Source: Odiellus spinosus (Eukaryota; Arthropoda; Arachnida; Opiliones; Phalangiidae). From it: a DNA stretch of 64,000 nucleotides. Shown here piece after piece: positions 27,378 to 37,579 of this stretch; position 1 is the first letter of the stretch; the number at the start of each line of letters is the position of its first letter. The stretch lies in assembly GCA_963920705.1 (NCBI GenBank), contig OY987225.1, positions 11,194,158-11,258,157 on the forward strand, in the 5' to 3' direction. The translations under genes were made by a program, and so were the position numbers. A model generated the notes under the pieces. The model searched no databases. It worked only from the letters and a program-made list of their open reading frames with translations, and was not told where the DNA came from.

Positions 27378-29211
27378 AAAAACGTGATTCGAAAATCGTG
27401 ATTCGAAAAACGTGATTCGAAAAACGTGGTTCGAAAAACGTGATTCGAAAAACGTGATTCGAAAAACGTGATTCGAAAAACGTGATTCGAAAAACGTGAT
27501 TCGAAAACTAGATTCGAAAAACGTGATTCGAAAAACGAGGTTCGAAGGAAGTGGTTCGAAAAACGTGGTTCGAAAAACGTGGTTCGAAAAACGTGATTCG
27601 AAAAACGTGATTCGAAAAACGTGATTCGAAAAATGTGATTCGAAAAACGTGATTTGAAAAACGTGATTCGAAAAACGTGATTCGAAAAGCGTGATTCGAA
27701 AAACGTGATTCGAAAAACGTCAGTCGAAAAACGTGATTCGAAAAACGTGATTCGAAAAACGAGATTTGAAAAACGTGATTCGAAAAACGTGATTCGAAAA
27801 ACGTGGTTCGAAAAACGTGATTTCTAAAACGTGATTCGAAAAACGTGGTTCGAAAAACGTGGTTCGAAAAACGTGATTCGAAAAACGTGATTCGAAAAAC
27901 GTGATTCGAAAAACGTGATTCGAAAACTAGATTCGAAAAACGTGATTCGAAAAACGAGGTTCGAAGGAAGTGGTTCGAAAAACGTGGTTCGAAAAACGTG
28001 GTTCGAAAAACGTGATTCGAAAAACGTGATTCGAAAAACGTGACTCGAAAAACGTGATTCGAAAAACGTGATTCGAAAAACGTGACTCGAAAAACGTGAT
28101 TCGAAAAACGAGATTTGAAAAACGTGATTCGAAAAACGTGATTCGAAAAACGTGGTTCGAAAAACGTGATTCGAAAAACGTGATTCGAAAAACGCGATTC
28201 GAAAAACGTGATTCGAAAAACGTGATTCGAAAAACGTGACTCGAAAAACGTGATTCGAAAAACGTGATTCGAAAAACGTGATTCGAAAAACGTGATTTGA
28301 AAAACGTGATTCGATAAACGTGATTCGAAAAACGTGATTCGAAAAACGTGATTCGAAAAACGTGATTCGAAAAACGTGATTCGAAAAACGTGATTCGATA
28401 AACGTGATTCGAAAAACGTGATTCGAAAAACGTGATTCGAAAAACGAGATTTGAAAAACGTGATTCGAAAAACGTGATTCGAAAAACGTGGTTCGAAAAA
28501 CGTGATTCGAAAAACGTGATTCGAAAAACGTGGTTCGAAAAACGTGGTTCGAAAAACGTGGTTCGAAAAACGTGATTCGAAAAACGTGATTCGAAAAACG
28601 TGATTCGAAAAACGTGATTCGAAAAACGTGATTCGAAAACTAGATTCGAAAAACGTGATTCGAAAAACGAGGTTCGAAGAAAGTGGTTCGAAAAACGTGG
28701 TTCGAAAAACGTGATTCGAAAAACGTGGTTCGAAAAACGTGATTCGAAAAACGTGATTCGAAAAACGTGATTCGAAAAACGTGATTCGAAAAACGTGGTT
28801 CGAAAAACGTGGTTCGAAAAACGTGGTTCGAAAAACGTGATTCGAAAAACGTGATTCGAAAAACGTGATTCGAAAAACGTGATTCGAAAACTAGATTCGA
28901 AAAACGTGATTCGAAAAACGAGGTTCGAAGGAAGTGGTTCGAAAAACGTGGTTCGAAAAACGTGGTTCGAAAAACGTGATTCGAAAAACGTGATTCGAAA
29001 AACGTGATTCGAAAAACGTGATTCGAAAAACGTGATTTGAAAAACGTGATTCGAAAAACGTGATTCGAAAAGCGTGATTCGAAAAACGTGATTCGAAAAA
29101 CGTCAGTCGAAAAACGTCATTCGAAAAACGTGATTCGAAAAACGTCATTCGAAAAACGTGATTCGAAAAACGTCATTCGAAAAACGTGATTCGAAAAACG
29201 TCATTCGAAAA

Positions 29212-29229
29212 ACGTTTTTCGAAAAACGT
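29212..29229. repeat. Perfect 18-bp local palindrome
   Basis: ACGTTTTTCGAAAAACGT arises where the bases before TTCG read TTT instead of GAT or CAT. The two neighbouring A-tracts then face each other around TTCGAA, with no change of array orientation. It lies within a GTCATT block and is the longest perfect local palindrome of this type that I noticed. Confidence 0.85.
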
Positions 29230-31175
29230 CATTCGAAAAACGTCATTCGAAAAACGTCATTCGAAAAACGTCATTCGAAAAACGTCATTCGAAAAACGTC
29301 ATTCGAAAACTAGATTCGAAAAACGTGATTCGAAAAACGAGGTTCGAAGAAAGTGGTTCGAAAAACGTGGTTCGAAAAACGTGGTTCGAAAAACGTGATT
29401 CGAAAAACGTGATTCGAAAAACGTGATTCGAAAAACGTGATTCGAAAAACGTGATTCGAAAAACGAGGTTCGAAGAAAGTGGTTCGAAAAACGTGGTTCT
29501 AAAAACGTGGTTCGAAAAACGTGATTCGAAAAACGTGATTCGAAAAACGTGATTCGAAAAACGTGATTCGAAAAACGTGGTTCGAAAAACGTGGTTCGAA
29601 AAACGAGGTTCGAAAAACGTGATTCGAAAAACGTGATTCGAAAAACGTGATTTGAAAAACGTGATTCGAAAAACGTCATTCGAAAAACGTGATTCGAAAA
29701 ACGAGATTCGAAAAACGAGATTCGAAAAACGAGATTCGAAAAACGTGATTCGAAAAACGTGATTCGAAAAACGTGACTCGAAAAACGTGATTCGAAAAAC
29801 GTGATTCGAAAAACGTGACTCGAAAAACGTGATTCGAAAAACGTGATTCGAAAAACGTGGTTCGAAAAACGTGATTCGAAAAACGTGATTCGAAAAACGT
29901 GATTCGAAAAACGTGATTCGAAAAACGTGGCTCGAAAAACGAGGTTCGAAGAAAGTGGTTCGAAAAACGTGGTTCGAAAAACGTGATTCGAAAAACGTGG
30001 TTCGAAAAACGTGATTCGAAAAACGTGATTCGAAAAACGTGATTCGAAAAACGTGATTCGAAAAACGTGGTTCGAAAAACGTGGTTCGAAAAACGAGGTT
30101 CGAAAAACGTGATTCGAAAAACGTGATTCGAAAAACGTGATTTGAAAAACGTGATTCGAAAAACGTGATTTGAAAAACGTGATTCGAAAAACGTCATTCG
30201 AAAAACGTCATTCGAAAAACGTGATTCGAAAAACGAGATTCGAAAAACGAGATTAGAAAAACGTGATTCGAAAAACGTGATTCGAAAAACGTGACTCGAA
30301 AAACGTGATTCGAAAAACGTGGTTCGAAAAACGTGATTCGAAAAACGTGATTCGAAAAACGTGATTTGAAAAACGTGATTCGAAAAACGTCATTCGAAAA
30401 ACGTGATTCGAAAAACGAGATTCGAAAAATGAGATTCGAAAAACGAGATTCGAAAAACGTGATTCGAAAAAAGTGATTCGAAAAACGTGACTCGAAAAAC
30501 GTGATTCGAAAAACGTCATTCGAAAAACGTGATTCGAAAAACGAGATTCGAAAAACGAGATTCGAAAAACGAGATTCGAAAAACGTGATTCGAAAAACGT
30601 GATTCGAAAAACGTGACTCGAAAAACGTGATTCGAAAAACGTGATTCGAAAAACGAGATTCGAAAAACGAGATTCGAAAAACGAGATTCGAAAAACGTGA
30701 TTCGAAAAACGTGATTCGAAAAACGTGACTCGAAAAACGTGATTCGAAAAACGTGATTCGAAAAACGTGACTCGAAAAACGTGATTCGAAAAACGTGATT
30801 CGAAAAACGTGGTTCGAAAAACGTGATTCGAAAAACGTGATTCGAAAAACGTGATTCGAAAAACGTGGTTCGAAAAATGTGGTTCGAAAAACGAGGTTCG
30901 AAAAACGTGATTCGAAAAACGTGATTCGAAAAACGTGATTTGAAAAACGTGATTCGAAAAACGTCATTCGAAAAACGTGATTCGAAAAACGAGATTCGAA
31001 AAACGAGATTCGAAAAACGAGATTCGAAAAACGTGATTCGAAAAAAGTGATTCGAAAAACGTGACTCGAAAAACGTGATTCGAAAAACGTGATTCGAAAA
31101 ACGTGACTCGAAAAACGTGATTCGAAAAACGTGATTCGAAAAACGTGATTCGAAAAACGTGATTCGAAAAACGTG

Positions 31176-32240
31176 ATTCGAGTTACGTGATTCGAATAGC
31201 GTGATTCGAAAAGCGTTTTTCGAAAAACGTGATTCGAGTAGCGTGATTCGAAAAACGTGATTCGAAAAACGTGATTCGAAAAACGTGATTCGAAAAATGT
31301 GATTCGAAAAATGTGATTCGAATAGCATGATTCGAATAGCATGATTCGAATAGCATGATTCGAAAATCATGATTCGAATAGCATGATTCGAATAGCATGA
31401 TTCGAAAAACGTGATTCGAAAAGCGTGATTCAAAAAACGTGATTCGGATAGCGTGATTCGAAAAGCTTGATTCGAAAAACATGATTCGAATAACATGATT
31501 CGAATAGCATGATTCGAATAGCATGATTCGAAAAACATGATTCGAAAAACATGATTCGAAAAACGTGATTCGAAAAGCGTGATTCGAAAAGCGTGATTCG
31601 AAAAACGTGATTCGAAAAACGTGATTCGAAAAACGTGATTCGAAAAACGTGATTCGAAAAACGTGATTCGAAAAGCGTGATTCGAAAAGCGTGATTCGAA
31701 AATTGTGATTCGAAAAACGTGATTCGAAAAGAGTGATTCCAAAAGCGTGATTCGAAAAACGTGATTCGAAAAACGTGATTCGAATAACGTGATTCGATTA
31801 GCGTGATTCGAAAAGCGTGATTCGAAAAACGTGATTCAAATAGCGTGATTCGAAAAACGTGATTCGAAAAACGTGATTCGAAAAGCGTGATACGAAAAGC
31901 GTGATTCGAAAAACGTGATTCGAAAAACGTGATTCGAAAAACGTGATTCGAAAAGCGTGATTCGAAAAGCGTGATTCGAAAAGCGTGATTCGAAAAACGT
32001 GATTCGAATAACGTGATTCGAATAGCGTGATTCGAATAGCGTGATTCGAAAAGCTTTATTCGAAAAACGTGATTCAAATAGCGTGATTCGAAAAACATGA
32101 TTCGAAAAACGTGATTCGAAAAGCGTGATTCGAAAAACGTGATTCGAAAAACGTGATTCGAAAAACGTGATTCGAAAAACGTGATTCGAAAAGCGTGATT
32201 CGAAAAGCGTGATTCGAAAAACGTGATTCGAAAAACGTGA
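31176..32240 (+). repeat. A-like island inside domain B (1)
   Basis: The stretch contains GCGTG, AATAGCATG, AATAACATG and an AAGCTT monomer (31,466), variants typical of domain A and absent from flanking B sequence. It opens with a CGAGTTACG monomer and a local palindrome. It also has variants not seen in domain A, such as AATTGTG, TTCCAAAAG, GCTTTATT and TTCAAATAG, so it is a distinct relative rather than a recent copy of a domain A module. Confidence 0.8.
31214..31229. repeat. Perfect 16-bp local palindrome in A-like island 1
   Basis: CGTTTTTCGAAAAACG follows a GCG monomer, formed by GA to TT before TTCG. The same palindrome is at 46,668-46,683 and, as the mirror image in the right arm, at 49,326-49,341. 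Confidence 0.85.
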
Positions 32241-33600
32241 TTCAAAAACGTGATTCGAAAAACGTGATTCGAAAAACGTGATTCGAAAAACGTGATTCGA
32301 AAAACGTGATTCGATAAACGTGATTCGAAAAACGTGATTCGAAAATCGAGATTCGAAAAACATGATTCGAAAAACGTGATTCGAAAAACGAGATTCGAAA
32401 AACGTGATTCGAAAAACGTCATTCGAAAAACGTGATTCGAAAAACGTCATTCGAAAAACGTCATTCGAAAAACGTCATTCGAAAAACGTCATTCGAAAAA
32501 CGTCATTCGAAAAACGTCATTCGAAAAACGTCATTCGAAAAACATCATTCGAAAAACGTCATTCGAAAAACGTCATTCGAAAAACTTGATTCGAAAAACG
32601 GGATTCGAAAAACGTGATTCGATAAACGTGATTCGAAAAACGTGATTCGAAAAACGTGATTCGAAAAACGTGATTCGAAAAACGAGATTTGAAAAACGTG
32701 ATTCGAAAAACGTGATTCGAAAAACGTGGTTCGAAAAACGTGATTCGAAAAACGTGATTCGAAAAACGTGATTCGAAAAACGTGGTTCGAAAAACGATGT
32801 TCGAAAAACGTGGTTCGAAAAACGTGATTCGAAAAACGTGATTCGAAAACTAGATTCGAAAAACGTGATTCGAAAAACGAGGTTCGAAGGAAGTGGTTCG
32901 AAAAACGTGGTTCGAAAAACGTGGTTCGAAAAACGTGATTCGAAAAACGTGATTCGAAAAACGTCATTCGAAAAACGTGATTCGAAAAACGTCATTCGAA
33001 AAACGTCATTCGAAAAACGTCATTCGAAAAACGTCATTCGAAAAACATCATTCGAAAAACGTCATTCGAAAAACGTCATTCGAAAAACGTCATTCGAAAA
33101 ACGTCATTCGAAAAACGTCATTCGAAAAACGTGATTCGAAAAACGGGATTCGAAAAACGTGATTCGATAAACGTGATTCGAAAAACGTGATTCGAAAAAC
33201 GTGATTCGAAAAACGTGATTCGAAAAACGAGATTTGAAAAACGTGATTCGAAAAACGTGATTCGAAAAACGTGGTTCGAAAAACGTGGTTCGAAAAACGT
33301 GATTCGAAAAACGTGATTCGAAAACTAGATTCGAAAAACGTGATTCGAAAAACGAGGTTCGAAGAAAGTGGTTCGAAAAACGTGGTTCGAAAAACGTGAT
33401 TCGAAAAACGTGATTCGAAAAACGTGATTCGAAAAACGTGATTCGAAAAACGTGATTCGAAAAACGAGGTTCGAAGAAAGTGGTTCGAAAAACGTGGTTC
33501 GAAAAACGTGGTTCGAAAAACGTGATTCGAAAAACGTGATTCGAAAAACGTGATTCGAAAAACGTGATTCGAAAAACTTGGTTCGAAAAACGTGGTTCGA
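31560..33600 (+). repeat. 2,041-bp module, first tandem copy
   Basis: It repeats directly as 33,601-35,630, with all checked landmarks 2,041 bp apart: TTCAAATAG, the 13-bp TTCAAAAACG monomer, the GTCATT block (32,404/34,445), CTTGATT-CGGGATT, the CGATGTTCG monomer and the CTAG signature (32,847/34,888). 2,041 is three short of 146 monomers, as expected from shortened monomers within it. The module starts within an A-like island and ends at CTTGGTTCG. Confidence 0.88.
32404..32590 (+). repeat. GTCATT monomer block (example)
   Basis: A run of monomers with GTCATT in place of GTGATT. Other runs are near 29,105-29,310, 32,960-33,134, 34,445-34,630, 35,000-35,145, 36,075-36,315, 36,605-36,820, 37,125-37,315, 39,100-39,325, 40,655-40,845, 42,660-42,885, 44,140-44,365, 47,815-47,900 and 48,345-48,540, and as GAATGACG runs in the right arm (51,660-51,860, 54,650-54,860, 56,095-56,290, 58,090-58,280, 59,560-59,770, 61,565-61,750, 62,055-62,260, 62,565-62,790 and 63,735-63,870). 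The change removes the TGA on the plus strand, so short plus-strand open frames appear exactly here. It also creates ACGTCA, the core half of a CRE/bZIP site; binding is not implied. Confidence 0.85.
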
Positions 33601-34270
33601 AAAACGTGATTCGAAAAGCGTGATTCGAAAAGCGTGATTCGAAAAACGTGATTCGAAAAACGTGATTCGAAAAACGTGATTCGAAAAACGTGATTCGAAA
33701 AACGTGATTCGAAAAGCGTGATTCGAAAAGCGTGATTCGAAAATTGTGATTCGAAAAACGTGATTCGAAAAGAGTGATTCCAAAAGCGTGATTCGAAAAA
33801 CGTGATTCGAAAAACGTGATTCGAATAACGTGATTCGATTAGCGTGATTCGAAAAGCGTGATTCGAAAAACGTGATTCAAATAGCGTGATTCGAAAAACG
33901 TGATTCGAAAAACGTGATTCGAAAAGCGTGATACAAAAAGCGTGATTCGAAAAACGTGATTCGAAAAACGTGATTCGAAAAACGTGATTCGAAAAGCGTG
34001 ATTCGAAAAGCGTGATTCGAAAAGCGTGATTCGAAAAACGTGATTCGAATAACGTGATTCGAATAGCGTGATTCGAATAGCGTGATTCGAAAAGCTTTAT
34101 TCGAAAAACGTGATTCAAATAGCGTGATTCGAAAAACATGATTCGAAAAACGTGATTCGAAAAGCGTGATTCGAAAAACGTGATTCGAAAAACGTGATTC
34201 GAAAAACGTGATTCGAAAAACGTGATTCGAAAAGCGTGATTCGAAAAGCGTGATTCGAAAAACGTGATTC
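33601..34270 (+). repeat. A-like island inside domain B (2)
   Basis: This copies the later part of island 1 through the 2,041-bp tandem duplication. It lacks the CATG and AAGCTT part, so the duplication edge falls inside the island. Private change: TACAAAAAG in place of TACGAAAAG near 33,932. Confidence 0.82.
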
Positions 34271-35630
34271 GAAAAACGTGATTCAAAAACGTGATTCGAA
34301 AAACGTGATTCGAAAAACGTGATTCGAAAAACGTGATTCGAAAAACGTGATTCGATAAACGTGATTCGAAAAACGTGATTCGAAAATCGAGATTCGAAAA
34401 ACATGATTCGAAAAACGTGATTCGAAAAACGAGATTCGAAAAACGTGATTCGAAAAACGTCATTCGAAAAACGTGATTCGAAAAACGTCATTCGAAAAAC
34501 GTCATTCGAAAAACGTCATTCGAAAAACGTCATTCGAAAAACGTCATTCGAAAAACGTCATTCGAAAAACGTCATTCGAAAAACATCATTCGAAAAACGT
34601 CATTCGAAAAACGTCATTCGAAAAACTTGATTCGAAAAACGGGATTCGAAAAACGTGATTCGATAAACGTGATTCGAAAAACGTGATTCGAAAAACGTGA
34701 TTCGAAAAACGTGATTCGAAAAACGAGATTTGAAAAACGTGATTCGAAAAACGTGATTCGAAAAACGTGGTTCGAAAAACGTGATTCGAAAAACGTGATT
34801 CGAAAAACGTGATTCGAAAAACGTGGTTCGAAAAACGATGTTCGAAAAACGTGGTTCGAAAAACGTGATTCGAAAAACGTGATTCGAAAACTAGATTCGA
34901 AAAACGTGATTCGAAAAACGAGGTTCGAAGGAAGTGGTTCGAAAAACGTGGTTCGAAAAACGTGGTTCGAAAAACGTGATTCGAAAAACGTGATTCGAAA
35001 AACGTCATTCGAAAAACGTGATTCGAAAAACGTCATTCGAAAAACGTCATTCGAAAAACGTCATTCGAAAAACGTCATTCGAAAAACGTCATTCGAAAAA
35101 CGTCATTCGAAAAACGTCATTCGAAAAACGTCATTCGAAAAACGTGATTCGAAAAACGCGATTCGAAAAACGTGATTCGATAAACGTGATTCGAAAAACG
35201 TGATTCGAAAAACGTGATTCGAAAAACGTGATTCGAAAAACGAGATTTGAAAAACGTGATTCGAAAAACGTGATTCGAAAAACGTGGTTCGAAAAACGTG
35301 GTTCGAAAAACGTGATTCGAAAAACGTGATTCGAAAACTAGATTCGAAAAACGTGATTCGAAAAACGAGGTTCGAAGAAAGTGGTTCGAAAAACGTGGTT
35401 CGAAAAACGTGGTTCGAAAAACGTGATTCGAAAAACGTGATTCGAAAAACGTGATTCGAAAAACGTGATTCGAAAAACGTGATTCGAAAAACGAGGTTCG
35501 AAGAAAGTGGTTCGAAAAACGTGGTTCGAAAAACGTGGTTCGAAAAACGTGATTCGAAAAACGTGATTCGAAAAACGTGATTCGAAAAACGTGATTCGAA
35601 AAACTTGGTTCGAAAAACGTGGTTCGAAGA
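33601..35630 (+). repeat. 2,041-bp module, second tandem copy
   Basis: It has the same order of landmarks as 31,560-33,600. Differences include CGCGATT for CGGGATT near 35,159, fewer CATCATT variants in the second GTCATT block, and an ACTAGGTTCG monomer at the end. A third relative at 46,958-48,559 is cut by the inversion and has a shorter first GTCATT block (about 6 monomers against 13). Confidence 0.85.
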
Positions 35631-37579
35631 ACTAGGTTCGAAAAACGTGATTCGAAAAACGTGATTCGAAAAACGTGATTTGAAAAACGTGATTCGAAAA
35701 ACGTCATTCGAAAAACGTGATTCGAAAAACGAGATTCGAAAAACGTGATTCGAAAAACGTGGTTCGAAAAACGTGGTTCGAAAAACGTGGTTCGAAAAAC
35801 GTGATTCGAAAAACGTGATTCGAAAAACGTGATTCGAAAAACGTGATTCGAAAAACGTGATTCGAAAACTAGATTCGAAAAACGTGATTCGAAAAACGAG
35901 GTTCGAAGGAAGTGGTTCGAAAAACGTGGTTCGAAAAACGTGGTTCGAAAAACGTGATTCGAAAAACGTGATTCGAAAAACGTGATTCGAAAAACGTGAT
36001 TCGAAAAACGTGATTTGAAAAACGTGATTCGAAAAACGTGATTCGAAAAGCGTGATTCGAAAAACGTGATTCGAAAAACGTCAGTCGAAAAACGTCATTC
36101 GAAAAACGTGATTCGAAAAACGTCATTCGAAAAACGTGATTCGAAAAACGTCATTCGAAAAACGTGATTCGAAAAACGTCATTCGAAAAACGTGATTCGA
36201 AAAACGTGGTTCGAAAAACGTCATTCGAAAAACGTCATTCGAAAAACGTCATTCGAAAAACGTCATTCGAAAAACGTCATTCGAAAAACGTCATTCGAAA
36301 AACGTCATTCGAAAAACGTGATTCGAAAAACGGGATTCGAAAAACGTGATTCGATAAACGTGATTCGAAAAACGTGATTCGAAAAACGTGATTCGAAAAA
36401 CGTGATTCGAAAAACGAGATTTGAAAAACGTGATTCGAAAAACGTGATTCGAAAAACGTGGTTCGAAAAACGTGGTTCGAAAAACGTGATTCGAAAAACG
36501 TGATTCGAAAAACGTGATTCGAAAAACGTGATTCGAAAAACGTGATTTGAAACGTGATTCGAAAAACGTGATTCGAAAAGCGTGATTCGAAAAACGTGAT
36601 TCGAAAAACGTCAGTCGAAAAATGTCATTCGAAAAACGTGATTCGAAAAACGTCATTCGAAAAACGTGATTCGAAAAACGTCATACGAAAAACGTGATTC
36701 GAAAAACGTCATTCGAAAAACGTCATTCGAAAAACGTCATTCGAAAAACGTCATTCGAAAAACGTCATTCGAAAAACGTCATTCGAAAAACGTCATTCGA
36801 AAAACGTCATTCGAAAAACTTGATTCGAAAAACGGGATTCGAAAAACGTGATTCGATAAACGTGATTCGAATAACGTGATTCGAAAAACGTGATTCGAAA
36901 AACGTGATTCGAAAAACGAGATTTGAAAAACGTGATTCGAAAAACGTGATTCGAAAAACGTGGTTCGAAAAACGTGATTCGAAAAACGTGATTCGAAAAA
37001 CGTGATTCGAAAAACGTGGTTCGAAAAACGATGTTCGAAAAACGTGGTTATAAAAACGTGATTCGAAAAACGTGATTCGAAAACTAGATTCGAAAAACGT
37101 GATTCGAAAAACGTGATTCGAAAAACGTCATTCGAAAAACGTGATTCGAAAAACGTCATTCAAAAAACGTGATTCGAAAAACGTCATTCGAAAAACGTCA
37201 TTCGAAAAACGTCATTCGAAAAACGTCATTCGAAAAACGTCATTCGAAAAACGTCATTCGAAAAACGTCATTCGAAAAACGTCATTCGAAAAACGTCATT
37301 CGAAAAACGTGATTCGAAAAACGTGATTCGAAAAACGTGATTCGATAAACGTGATTCGAAAAACGTGATTCGAAAAACGTGATTCGAAAAACGTGATTCG
37401 AAAAACGAGATTTGAAAAACGTGATTCGAAAAACGTGATTCGAAAAACGTGGTTCGAAAAACGTAGTTCGAAAAACGTGATTCGAAAAACGTGATTCGAA
37501 AACTAGATTCGAAAAACGTGATTCGAAAAACGAGGTTCGAAGAAAGTGGTTCGAAAAACGTGGTTCGAAAAACGTGGTT

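Larger units (their letters stand above)
1..27400 (+). repeat. Subfamily A domain of the satellite
   Basis: This domain is rich in GCGTG, GCATG, AATAGCATG, AATAACATG and AATAACGTG monomers. Modules are built from recurring landmarks. CATGGTTCG followed by CATAATTCG begins a run of CATG monomers, at about 1,448, 2,209, 3,589, 5,381, 6,935, 8,041, 8,713, 9,651, 10,295, 11,037, 11,681, 13,067, 14,203, 14,873, 15,755, 16,692, 17,323, 18,035, 19,657, 21,042, 21,826, 23,002, 23,269, 24,837 and 27,313. GAAAGGAATG lies inside many of these runs. TTCTAAAAACG often ends them. AAGCTTGATT opens an AATAACATG/AATAGCATG run. Landmark spacing is irregular (about 0.27-2.5 kb), so this is a mosaic rather than one fixed higher-order unit. 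The left edge is open. Confidence 0.88.

Noticed and set aside
32404-33162. Short plus-strand open frames of 61-98 codons rich in Arg, Lys and Ser, like small basic proteins
   Set aside because: They exist only where GTCATT replaces GTGATT and so removes the TGA. Overlapping copies are open in shifted frames and they are monomer translations.
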